From Allobosea sp. (lineage in GTDB: Bacteria > Pseudomonadota > Alphaproteobacteria > Rhizobiales > Beijerinckiaceae), in the NCBI RefSeq assembly GCF_017308015.1, contig NZ_JAFKFW010000002.1, positions 124,001 to 188,000 on the forward strand: a stretch of 64,000 nucleotides of DNA. Reading direction: 5' to 3'. Positions 8,161 through 16,885 of this stretch are shown one piece after another. Position 1 is the stretch's first letter. Each line of letters starts with the position of its first letter. The translations under genes and the position numbers were made by a program. The notes under the pieces are model-generated. The model made no database searches. It was not told the origin of the DNA and saw only the letters and a list, made by a program, of their open reading frames with translations.

Positions 8161-10512
8161 CTACTTCGCCACGGTGAACTGCACGCGGCGGTTCATCGCA
8201 CGTGCTTCCGGGGCCTCGTGCGGCACGAGCGGACGGGTGCTGCCATAGCCTTTCACCGCGAGCTGCCCCGCTTCGATGCCGCGCCGCGCCAACTCCTCCC
8301 GTACGCGCAAGGCCCGGCGCAGCGACAGGTCCATGTTGTCGAAACCACGCCGCTCGCCATCGCGATTGGCATGGCCTTCGATCACGACCGGGGAGCCCGG
8401 GCATTTCTTCAGGATGGCGGCAGCCTCGCTGATGACACGCTCGGTCGTGGCATCGAGTTCGACGACCGAAGTTCCCTGGCCGAACAGGACGGTATTGCGC
8501 TTGGTCAACCCATCGAGATCATTCTGGCAGCTCACGGGCGGATCCACCACACAGCCGGTCTGCCGCAGGCTGATCGCCGCATCCGCCTTGAAGCCCGGAG
8601 GCAGACCAGTCGCGGCACTGGTCTCGATCTCGCTCTTGATCAGGTCGCGGCAGGTCAGCCCGCGCAGCGTCACCCGATCGTCGACCACCGACGCCGAACC
8701 GAGATCGAGCCGCAGCAGATCGGCGAGCACGGCACGAGCTGCCTCGGCGAAGCCGGCGGGGCTGCCGGGCACCACGATCGTCTCGTCCTCGAACCGGTCC
8801 TTCAGCGGGGAATCGCCAGCCAGCGCCCGCAACGCCAGTTGGGTCGCCTGATCGGGCAGGTAACCGGTGAGCCGCAGGCCCGTCCGGTCCGCCGAAAGCG
8901 CCAGCCCGTAGGGCCGCACGACGATGCCATCCGCAAGGGTGGCCACAGCCAGGCCGGCAGGAGCGTTGCGCGCGAGGAGATCGCGCAACGCGGCCAGGCT
9001 CGCAGCGTCCGCAACTTCGCCCGCAATCGCGAAAACCTTGCCGCGGATCGTCACGGAGCCGGATTTCAGCTTGGACAGCGCCTCCAGCGCGAAGGCGGTC
9101 GAAGCGCTCAGGTCGAGCTCAGATGTGAGTGCCGGTTCGATCGCGGTCTGATCATCGACGGCCATCGTATCGAAAAAGCCGCGGACAGCGCCGAGAACGC
9201 TCGCGCGAGCCGCCTCGTCCGGCAGCTTTCCGTTGAGGCGAAGGCCGCTTTCGCTGCGAACGGCGCCCCAGTCCAGCGGCACAGACACCACACGGCGGGG
9301 CGCGGCCATCGGCGCGTCTGCCGCCGGTGCGGGGACCGCGTTTTGCGGCGGCTGGGGCACCGGCGCAGGCTCCGGAGACATTGTGCTGCCTTCCGGCTTC
9401 GGAATAGCAGGCAGAACATCGTGCAGTATCAACCCCGGCACCTCGGGAAGCGGCACGACGACCGGCACCGGCGGAGGAGCGGGCGGACATTCGATCGCTG
9501 CCTGGGCCACCGAATCCGGACCATCCATCTGGGCAATCTGTAGACGCAAGGCCTGGCAGGCCTCGTAGGTCTCCGGTCCCTTCCCGGTCAGGCTGTAGGC
9601 GTCGCCGTTGATCTCGACCTTACCTTGCCGCAGGCGCGCCAGATCCCCGACCGCCCGCACAACCTTCGCAAGAAAGGCCGATGGAGCACCGAGCGCCGGC
9701 TTCAGCTCGTCGCGAAGATCAGTGCCAGGGCCGAACGCCTGCCGCGCCGCGGCAAGCATCTGCCGGTACATCTCCTGGTCAGGATAGAAGCCGCGCAACG
9801 CAATACCGCCACCGGCCTCATGCTCTGCGCTCCAGCGATAGGGTGTCACCGCGGGCGGATCGAGATCACATTTGACAGCGCGGAAACCCGGTCGCTCGGC
9901 CTGCGCCATCGCCGCTTCGAGGGCTAGGAATGAATCCGAACTGAACGCCTTGCCCTCGATGCAGAAGCGGCCGTCGTCGAGGGTGACACGTCCCGAGGCG
10001 AGTTTCGGCAGTTCGGCAAGCATCGCGACCGCCATCGCAGCGAAGCCCTCCGGTGCGCCGAATGCGACGGCCTGGCGGTCGTCGATCCGTAAACCGGGCA
10101 AGGCCGCCGATGCCACAGCCACATTGGCGGCTGCGGTGTCCAGATCCGGCACGAAGCCACCGAGGGTTACGCTGTCCGCCTGACGGGCAGCGAACCAGGA
10201 ATAGGGCTTCTGTGCAACGACCTGCGACAATCCGCCGAGCGTCCGGCGCACGCCGAATTCGCCATGCAGCCGGGCCATCGCCTTGCTTGCGCCATCGGAA
10301 GACAGAACCTCGCCGCCGATGGTGACATCGCGACCATCGACCTGGGCAACGACCGGGCGGGCACCCGGCGTCGTACCGGCCACGGCCGCCACGGCCTGCT
10401 CGGCGCGCAGGCCGACATCGCGCTCGATCGCGGAATCGAGGGCGAGATTTCCGGCTCCCCACAACAAGCCCAGTGGGATCAGCCCCCAGAGCCAACGCGC
10501 CGGTTGAGACAT
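8161..10512 (-). CDS. OmpA-family protein with four tandem BON-like repeats
   Basis: A 783-aa envelope protein. An N-terminal hydrophobic anchor or uncleaved signal (WLWGLIPLGLLWGAGNL) is followed by about 600 residues made of four related units of roughly 120-135 aa. Each unit opens with a [Y/L]xW/L segment followed by a strand of the form LxGx[L/V/Y]PD and ends with VTLxGxxFxIxG-like strands, resembling duplicated BON folds. A Pro/Ala-rich linker (about residues 350-410) separates repeats 2 and 3. The C-terminal about 115 residues are a standard OmpA peptidoglycan-binding domain (VIEGHANRDGER, LSLRRALRVREEL, GYGSTRPL, NRRVQF). Starting at MSQPARW rather than 21 nt upstream places the anchor at the N-terminus. 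Likely role: bridging inner membrane and cell wall, together with the HhH protein downstream (inference). Confidence 0.82.
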   Translation of the reverse strand: MSQPARWLWGLIPLGLLWGAGNLALDSAIERDVGLRAEQAVAAVAGTTPGARPVVAQVDGRDVTIGGEVLSSDGASKAMARLHGEFGVRRTLGGLSQVVAQKPYSWFAARQADSVTLGGFVPDLDTAAANVAVASAALPGLRIDDRQAVAFGAPEGFAAMAVAMLAELPKLASGRVTLDDGRFCIEGKAFSSDSFLALEAAMAQAERPGFRAVKCDLDPPAVTPYRWSAEHEAGGGIALRGFYPDQEMYRQMLAAARQAFGPGTDLRDELKPALGAPSAFLAKVVRAVGDLARLRQGKVEINGDAYSLTGKGPETYEACQALRLQIAQMDGPDSVAQAAIECPPAPPPVPVVVPLPEVPGLILHDVLPAIPKPEGSTMSPEPAPVPQPPQNAVPAPAADAPMAAPRRVVSVPLDWGAVRSESGLRLNGKLPDEAARASVLGAVRGFFDTMAVDDQTAIEPALTSELDLSASTAFALEALSKLKSGSVTIRGKVFAIAGEVADAASLAALRDLLARNAPAGLAVATLADGIVVRPYGLALSADRTGLRLTGYLPDQATQLALRALAGDSPLKDRFEDETIVVPGSPAGFAEAARAVLADLLRLDLGSASVVDDRVTLRGLTCRDLIKSEIETSAATGLPPGFKADAAISLRQTGCVVDPPVSCQNDLDGLTKRNTVLFGQGTSVVELDATTERVISEAAAILKKCPGSPVVIEGHANRDGERRGFDNMDLSLRRALRVREELARRGIEAGQLAVKGYGSTRPLVPHEAPEARAMNRRVQFTVAK

Positions 10513-10722
10513 GCACCGCCCCCTGCCCCGCACCGATATCGGTCCGGTACCCCTTTCGCGATCGCTCTCGTTTTCTCAAGGACTTGTCGAGCGATCCGCA
10601 GATATCGATTCAACGAGCGTTCGAAGCCGTCACCCCTCGGGATGGCGGCCGGAGCGCCCATGCCAGATCAGGCCGGGTGAGTGGGCTCCGTCAACAGCGA
10701 AGCCGGGCAACCCACATAAAAA

Positions 10723-10750
10723 AGAAGCCCCGGGTTTCCCCGGGGCTTCC
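10723..10750 (-). terminator. Rho-independent terminator of the porin gene
   Basis: On the reverse strand, 22 nt after the porin stop, there is a perfect 11-bp stem (GAAGCCCCGGG paired with CCCGGGGCTTC, 10724-10734 with 10739-10749). Its loop is 4 nt and it is followed directly by a T-rich tract (TTTTTTATG, reading minus strand). This is the clearest intrinsic terminator in the window and fits a strongly expressed porin. Confidence 0.88.
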
Positions 10751-10771
10751 AGACCAAAGATCGGAAACCGA

Positions 10772-12157
10772 TCAGAAGTCGCGCTGGACGCGGAGACGGC
10801 CGCTCCAGGAATCGTCCGACTTGATGTAGCGAGGCGTCATGCCAGCAACGGTCTTCGGGTCGATGACACGACCACCGAACTCGGTGCGGGCGTACAGGAC
10901 CTCGACACCGATGTCGAGGCCGGAGACCGGCGACCACACCAGGTTGGCGCTGGCAACCAGCTCCTTCGGGTCAAACGTCGTGACCGACTGCACACCGTTG
11001 ATGTTCGGGGTCAGGTTGGCAGTCTTGAGCGCCGAGTACGAGACCAGGAAGTCCGAACGGACCGACGGGGTCCAGTAGTGACGCATGGCGGCGAGCAGGG
11101 TGTAGCCGGTGGTCGACTTCACGCGGCCGAAGCCGTCGGTGGTGAAGTTGCCAACTGCATAGGCCGGAACGCGGCCGTGACCGGCGTTGGAGCCCCAACC
11201 GATGTACTCGAGAGCGCCGTCGGCGTAAGCAGCCTGCACGAACAGAGCGTCGCCAGCGGCGAGCATCGGCAGGTTGATCTTCACGCCACCCTGGATGGCC
11301 CAGCCCATCTCGTCCTTCTTGGCACCGGTGCCGAAGTTAGGAGCAAGCGCCGTACCGTAGTTGACATACGGCGAGCTGTAGGTGCTGCGGTCACCGAAGG
11401 CACCCGACAGCGAGGCCGAGCCCCAGCCCTGATCGACGCGGATCTGAGCGACGACGTCAGGATAGGTCATGCCAGCGTAGCCGCCGGTCGGACGCACGAC
11501 GCCGTTGAGATCGGTATAGTTGGCAGACGTGCCGAGACGGCCGGTCGTACGCGGATCTTCCAGCGAGACCGTGGCGGTGAAGCCACCACCGAAGGACGCG
11601 GTGTAAGCCAGCAGGTTGACCTGACGGTCAGAGGTGCGGGCGCCGTGGAAGGTATAGTCGTTGGCGTAGAACTGGAACATCGAAGCCGTACGACCAGCGG
11701 TCAACGGACCGAGCTGGACGACCGCGTCGGTCAGGCCCATCGAGTCGTCCTGGTTGACGCCGTTGATCGACGAGAACCGGTTGGCAGCCGAGTTGGAGCC
11801 GCTGTAACGATACACGCCCGTGGTGGTCGTGACGTCATAACGGATGAACGTGCGCAGCGTGCCGTAGGCGGTCTGGTTGCGAGCGTCCAAGAAGACACGG
11901 CCGCGAGCGCGGGTGCCGAACGCATCCTGGCCAGAGCTCCAACGCTCGCCGAACGAATACTCAGCGCGGACACGACCACCGATGCGGAGGCAGGTGTCGG
12001 TGCCGGGCAGATAGAAGAAGTTCGCACCGAAGGCGGAGCAAACGCGAACGTATTCGACCGGAGCGGCCTTCCGCGAGGGAAGGTCGGCGGCCTGAGCCCC
12101 GGCGACCGCGGCGATGCCGGCGGCGGAACCGAGGAGGAGGCTCTTGACGAGCTTCAT
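10772..12157 (-). CDS. Major outer-membrane porin, Porin_2 (Omp2) type
   Basis: A 461-aa trimeric porin for passive entry of small hydrophilic solutes. It has a signal peptide (MKLVKSLLLGSAAGIAAVAGAQA, cleaved before ADLPSRKAAPVEYVR). That mature start, with A-A-P-V-E-Y-V-[RK]-V-C, is the signature of rhizobial/Brucella Omp2 porins, and the CSAFGANFFYLPGTDTCLRIGGRVR stretch is also conserved. Alternating beta strands run to a C-terminal W-S-G-R-L-R-V-Q-R-D-F with a terminal phenylalanine, required for BAM recognition. A strong ribosome site GGAGG lies 7 nt before the ATG (12165-12169), and a strong terminator follows. Codon use is more biased than in its neighbours, as expected for an abundant protein. 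Confidence 0.95.
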   Translation of the reverse strand: MKLVKSLLLGSAAGIAAVAGAQAADLPSRKAAPVEYVRVCSAFGANFFYLPGTDTCLRIGGRVRAEYSFGERWSSGQDAFGTRARGRVFLDARNQTAYGTLRTFIRYDVTTTTGVYRYSGSNSAANRFSSINGVNQDDSMGLTDAVVQLGPLTAGRTASMFQFYANDYTFHGARTSDRQVNLLAYTASFGGGFTATVSLEDPRTTGRLGTSANYTDLNGVVRPTGGYAGMTYPDVVAQIRVDQGWGSASLSGAFGDRSTYSSPYVNYGTALAPNFGTGAKKDEMGWAIQGGVKINLPMLAAGDALFVQAAYADGALEYIGWGSNAGHGRVPAYAVGNFTTDGFGRVKSTTGYTLLAAMRHYWTPSVRSDFLVSYSALKTANLTPNINGVQSVTTFDPKELVASANLVWSPVSGLDIGVEVLYARTEFGGRVIDPKTVAGMTPRYIKSDDSWSGRLRVQRDF

Positions 12158-12565
12158 TTGGTAACCTCCAAAAGAGTTTCGAGACCCTCGGGCTTCAGCC
12201 TGCCCCCCGCCCCAAGCTTTCAGCCTGATCGCAGAACCTGCCTATTCCCGGTCTTTCGCCTGCGTCACCGACCTATTTCGGAGGCGAAGGCGAAAAACAG
12301 CGACCGGGAACGTCCCGACGCATGTCCACCATACGAAAGCCGCCTCGCCGATCAACCTCGATCCGCCTCGCGAGCCTGTGAACGGGGTGCTTTGGAAACT
12401 GGTGTTGCAGGCGAGCCACGCTTTGACCACCGAAATTCACGAAGCATTAACTACAACGGCACCGCACAAGAGTTTTTCGGCTCGCGGCAGCCGTGAATCG
12501 TTCCGTCGAAACCGGAATCGGGGCGAATCTCCTCGCGTTGCGTCTCGCAGGACGCCGAAGCCGAT
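12158..12565. promoter_or_regulatory. Porin 5' region / tamB 3' region, no gene seen
   Basis: A 408-nt gap between tamB (ending here on the minus strand) and the porin start. It holds the porin ribosome site (12165-12169) and a relatively A/T-rich stretch around 12430-12475 on the way to the porin, the best place for its promoter. Open frames through it are short or antisense and have no protein-like features. I did not find a convincing terminator for tamB. Confidence 0.4.
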
Positions 12566-15500
12566 TCAGTACTCCCACTCGGCCCCGATTCCGACAGCGG
12601 CGCTGCCATCCGCGCCGGTCTCCGCCTGGAGCTTCAGGCGCTTGGTCACGTCGATGCCGACCGAGACGCCGCTATCCTCCGGCTTGGAGCCGACCTTCAC
12701 GCCCACCGAGATATTGTCGCTGATATAGCGCGAGGCCCCGACGGTCGGCCCGCCCGCTCCCATCTGGATGTCGAGATTGTCGACGCCCAGCGATTTGCGC
12801 AGCCGTTCGAAGGTGTCGTCTCCACCGCCGCCGGCGAACTGCGCCGCCGCCTGAGCGAGTTGCAGGGCCTGGAATGGCGAGAGCGAGCCTGAGGCGCGGG
12901 CGAAGAGCAGTCGCGACAGCACCTCATCCGGCGGCAATTCGGGTTGCGAGGTGAAGGCGAAGACCGGCTGGTCGGCCGGGCCGCTGATGATGATCCGTGC
13001 GGTGACGTCGCCGGCGCTGGTCTGGGCGATGAAATCCAGATCAGGAATCAGCCCGCCCGCGAAAGTGAGCCGGCCGCGGCTGAAATCGAGCCGCTGGGTC
13101 AGGACGCTGAGCCGGCCGCGGCGCAATTCGAAGCCGCCGTCGAGCGCGGGCGCCGACGAGGTGCCGCCGACGCGAATCTCGCCGCCGAGTTCGGCATCGA
13201 TGCCGCGGCCGCGGATGAAGACCTTGCTGGGGGCGGAAACCGTCAACGCGAGCGTCGCATCGAAGGCCGGTGCCGGGCGGCCGCCGCGTCCCTTCGCCTT
13301 CTGTGCCTTACGGGCGGCAGCGAGCCGTGCGGCTGCCGCGCCCTTCGCATTCAGATGCTTGATGCCATCGACCGGTCGCAGCGTGGCGGGCAGGCGATCC
13401 GGCACGGAAACCTCGAGGGATGCGATATCGATCCGGCCGCCGAGGCGCGGACGCTGCGCCAGCGGGCCTGCGATTTCGAGGTCGAGCCCGGCGACGGCCG
13501 TGACCAGCCCACTGGAGACGATCTGCGCGCGATCGCCGCGAATGCGGATATTGCCGGGGAAGCCCGCGCCCGGGTCGACCCTGATCTCACCGCTCGCGGA
13601 AATCGTCCCGCCGTTCGGCGCACGGGCGGAGGCCCGCTCGATCGTCAGGTTTTCGCCATTTGCGGCGATCCGCGCCTCGATACCGTTGAAGCGGATGCCT
13701 TGCACGGCATCGGTGAAGCTCCCACCCGTCAGGGTCGCGTTACCGCTGAGGCGCGGGGCAGAAGCGGTTCCTCCGGCACGCATGTCGAGCGCGACCGCGC
13801 CGGTGACGCGCTGGCCGCTCGCGCCCAGCATGGTATTGGCGAGCGCTGCGTCGACCCTGCCCTGCGCGGTCAGGTCGAGCGGGCCGGTGGCGTTGAGCGG
13901 CGCGGTGCCGCGCAGGGTCAGGCTCGCGCCCTTCCCGGCATTGACGGTCGCGGAAATGCCGGCGGCATCGCCCTTGAGGGCGCCCTCGCCCTGGATCTCG
14001 ACCGGCGGCAGGCCGGCCTGGCGGGTTTCAGGGGTGACAAGCTGCGCGATCCGGAGCTTCCACGGCCCCGAGAGGTCACCGGGCTTGCCCTTGACCTGCG
14101 CCTCGGCATTCAGCGTACCGCCGAGCTTCAGGCTGGGGACCGCGATGTTCGCGGCGGAAAGCGGCACGTCGCGGGCCGCGAAGCGCAGATCGAGCGTCTC
14201 GCCGGCGCGGCCGTCCAGCGTCACCCGCCCCTTGTCGATCAGCAAGGCGAGATTGGCGATCTCGACGCCGGAGGCCGGGAAGCTGAACGCGGCGGGATTG
14301 GCGAGCGTGATCGCGCGGCCATCGCGGCGCGCGTCGAAGGAGGCGAGCTCCAGCTTCAAGGGCTCACCCGGAACGAGGCGGCCGGCGCCCTTCAATGCGA
14401 AGCCGCGGGCACTGGCGCTCAACGTGAAAGCGCTGGCATCGGGCGCGCCCTTCGAATCGAAGCGGATGCCGCTGATCGCCTCGCCGGCCGCGACGGCGCG
14501 GTCGATGGCGATCGCTGCATCGAGCATCGGCCGGCCGTAGATGTCGCGGGCACGGGCATGGGCATCGAGCTTGTCGATCGTCAGCGAGGGGCCGGCAAGC
14601 CGCGAGCCGCGGGCGGTCAGATCGATATCCTGCCGGCCTGCCGGTGCCGCGAACACGATATCGGCATCGAGCTGGCCGCCGAGCTTGGTCAACGCCAAGG
14701 CCGAGAGATCGTCGAGATTGCGCGCGGCCAGCGTCAGGCGGCCGGCGGCCCTACTCGCGGTGTCGAGGGTGAGGCCGCCATTCAGGCGGACGGAGCCGAG
14801 CGCGAAGTCGAGCGTCGAGAGGTTCCAGCTGTCGTCCGGCTGGCGAGCGAGGCGCAGCGAACCGGTTGCCGGCTTGGAATCGACGTCGCCGGCGAGCGTG
14901 ACGCTGGCGTCGAGGGCACCCTGTAGATCCTTGGCCACGGCATCGATCGTCAGGCGCGGAATCGGCCGGGCGAGCGCGGTTGCGTTGGCGACGGCGATAC
15001 GGGCCGTGGCGTCGAGCTTGTTCTGCGGGCCGGTGATCCGGGCGGTTATGTCACCGCGGCCGGACAAGCGCGGATCGGCCCGCTTGAGATCGGGCAGGTT
15101 CAGCGCGAGCTTCAGATCGGATTGCTGCTGACCGATCGAGCCGTCCGCCGTGAAGGCGGCGTGCTGGCCGGCGACGCGCAGGCCGGTCATCGTGTAGTCG
15201 CCGGCGAGAGCATTGACGCGGCCGGCAAGAGTCAGGTTGCCAGCGAGCAGGCGATCGAGCGCGGCTTCGCCCGTGGCAAGACGCTCGGCCTTGCCCGAGA
15301 GCACCGCCGTATAATTGTTGAGGCGCGGGGTCGCGTCGAGATCGGCGGTGATATCCGCCCTGCCCCCGAGCGGGCGGCCCGCCAGACCGCTCAAACGGGC
15401 GAGATCGGGCAGTACGGCCTTGAGCTGACCGAGCATGCGTGCCTGGCCGAGCTTGCCCTTGTAATCGAGCTCGACGCCGGAGAGCGCGAGCTTCAGCGCC

Positions 15501-16885
15501 TCGAAATCGGCGGTGGCGTCGTCATTGCCGGTGCCGCGCAAGGTGAAGGTGACCTTGTCGCCGACCGCGCGCATCAGCGCCTTGTCTGCCAGGACGATTC
15601 CGCTGGCCTCGCCATCGGAGGTCAGCGCGATGCGGGTGCCGGGTTCGCCGATGGCTCCGGTCGGCGTCGCGTTGAAGGTGAGCGCGACCTTGCCGAACTG
15701 GCCGGCTGGCAATTTGGCGTCGTTGGCGTCCAGCTTCGCGACGACGGTCGGTCCGGCCACCGGCCCGCGGATCGTCGCATCGAAGGCGAGCTTGCCGATC
15801 TCGGTGCCGGAGGCGACCGTGCGCCCGCCCTCGTTGGGGCGTGAGGCCGCGGTGACGCGCAGATCGAGCGTCTTGTCGGCATTGTAGCGGCCGAGCACGT
15901 CGAGACGGGCCAGCGCCGAAACAAGCGCGAGATTGCGGATATCGACGCCGCTATCGTCCCGGAAGCCGATCGAGCCATCGAGCCGGGTCGAGCCGGCGAA
16001 AACCGGCGCGACCGGGGCCGGCATCAGGCCTTCGATGCGGGCATCGAGGGCGAGCGCGAGCGCGCGCTCGGTTCCGGCGCGGGTCAACGTGGCCGAGCCT
16101 TCGGCGCCAATCGTGGGGCCTGCAGTGAAAACGAGGCTGGAACGGAAGGAATCGAGCGGACCATCTCCGTTGAGATCGAGCTTCACCGGCGGCTCGCCCG
16201 GCAGGCCGGCGACCTTCGAGATCAGGCCTCCGGCCGGCTCCTCGAGCTTGGCCGCGAACTGCAGGCGCGTGCTTTCCGGCACGAAGGACAGGGTGACGCC
16301 GAAGAGGCCGCCCATGTCGAGCCGCTTCGCCTCGAGCTTGAGGTCGAGCCCTTCATTGGGCGGCCCCAGCCGCGCGGCACCGCTGGCGCTCAACCGGGCA
16401 GCGACGCCGAGCACGGGCTCGCCCAGCACCAGTTCGTTGAGCTGAAGTGCACGGATAATGACCTTGAGCGGCAACTCGGGCAGGATCGGCTCGTTGCCCG
16501 GCGGCGCCGTACCGGCCGGCTGCGGCGCGGGCTTGCGCAGGATTTCGAGCCTGCCGATCTCCAGCCGGTCGACATCGAGCCTTCGCAGCAGCAAGGCACT
16601 GCGCGTCCAGATCAGGCGAACGCGGTCGAGCCTGAGCCAGGCGCCATCGCGATCCGACAGTACGATGTCGCGAATCTCGACATCGGAGGAAAGCGCACCG
16701 TTGACCTCACCGATCGAGACCTGGCTGGTATCGCTCGACAGAGCCTTGGAGATCAGGTCGGCGACGACGCCGCGATCGGTCTGGGCGTTCTGGGCGAAAC
16801 CGCCGAAATGGGCCGAGAACAGGAAGCCCGCCGTCAGCAGCAGCGCGAACAGGGCGAGGCGCGGAAGGGTGAGGAGCCGCCGCAT
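12566..16885 (-). CDS. tamB: Translocation and assembly module protein TamB
   Basis: Very large (1439 aa) inner-membrane-anchored protein that spans the periplasm. It works with TamA in outer-membrane protein insertion and, in current models, in phospholipid transport. A single N-terminal membrane anchor (LPRLALFALLLTAGFLFSA) is followed by some 1100 residues of repetitive beta-structure with Asp/Gly-rich turns and LDLRV/LTLRG strands. The C-terminal DUF490 domain follows (about 1100-1439; RGRLSVLTQRLDFSRGRLTFAGG, PPDEVLSRLLFAR) and ends in a W-E-Y strand. Its ATG overlaps the tamA stop (TGATG), so the two are translationally coupled in a tamA-tamB operon. Confidence 0.93.
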   Translation of the reverse strand: MRRLLTLPRLALFALLLTAGFLFSAHFGGFAQNAQTDRGVVADLISKALSSDTSQVSIGEVNGALSSDVEIRDIVLSDRDGAWLRLDRVRLIWTRSALLLRRLDVDRLEIGRLEILRKPAPQPAGTAPPGNEPILPELPLKVIIRALQLNELVLGEPVLGVAARLSASGAARLGPPNEGLDLKLEAKRLDMGGLFGVTLSFVPESTRLQFAAKLEEPAGGLISKVAGLPGEPPVKLDLNGDGPLDSFRSSLVFTAGPTIGAEGSATLTRAGTERALALALDARIEGLMPAPVAPVFAGSTRLDGSIGFRDDSGVDIRNLALVSALARLDVLGRYNADKTLDLRVTAASRPNEGGRTVASGTEIGKLAFDATIRGPVAGPTVVAKLDANDAKLPAGQFGKVALTFNATPTGAIGEPGTRIALTSDGEASGIVLADKALMRAVGDKVTFTLRGTGNDDATADFEALKLALSGVELDYKGKLGQARMLGQLKAVLPDLARLSGLAGRPLGGRADITADLDATPRLNNYTAVLSGKAERLATGEAALDRLLAGNLTLAGRVNALAGDYTMTGLRVAGQHAAFTADGSIGQQQSDLKLALNLPDLKRADPRLSGRGDITARITGPQNKLDATARIAVANATALARPIPRLTIDAVAKDLQGALDASVTLAGDVDSKPATGSLRLARQPDDSWNLSTLDFALGSVRLNGGLTLDTASRAAGRLTLAARNLDDLSALALTKLGGQLDADIVFAAPAGRQDIDLTARGSRLAGPSLTIDKLDAHARARDIYGRPMLDAAIAIDRAVAAGEAISGIRFDSKGAPDASAFTLSASARGFALKGAGRLVPGEPLKLELASFDARRDGRAITLANPAAFSFPASGVEIANLALLIDKGRVTLDGRAGETLDLRFAARDVPLSAANIAVPSLKLGGTLNAEAQVKGKPGDLSGPWKLRIAQLVTPETRQAGLPPVEIQGEGALKGDAAGISATVNAGKGASLTLRGTAPLNATGPLDLTAQGRVDAALANTMLGASGQRVTGAVALDMRAGGTASAPRLSGNATLTGGSFTDAVQGIRFNGIEARIAANGENLTIERASARAPNGGTISASGEIRVDPGAGFPGNIRIRGDRAQIVSSGLVTAVAGLDLEIAGPLAQRPRLGGRIDIASLEVSVPDRLPATLRPVDGIKHLNAKGAAAARLAAARKAQKAKGRGGRPAPAFDATLALTVSAPSKVFIRGRGIDAELGGEIRVGGTSSAPALDGGFELRRGRLSVLTQRLDFSRGRLTFAGGLIPDLDFIAQTSAGDVTARIIISGPADQPVFAFTSQPELPPDEVLSRLLFARASGSLSPFQALQLAQAAAQFAGGGGDDTFERLRKSLGVDNLDIQMGAGGPTVGASRYISDNISVGVKVGSKPEDSGVSVGIDVTKRLKLQAETGADGSAAVGIGAEWEY

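Noticed and set aside
10511-12496. Long plus-strand frame across the porin
   Set aside because: Antisense to a clear porin with signal peptide, ribosome site and terminator; no domain signatures.
12944-14926. Long plus-strand open frame antisense to tamB
   Set aside because: It is rich in Arg/Ala/Gly/Asp with no recognisable fold, while the minus strand encodes a full TamB.
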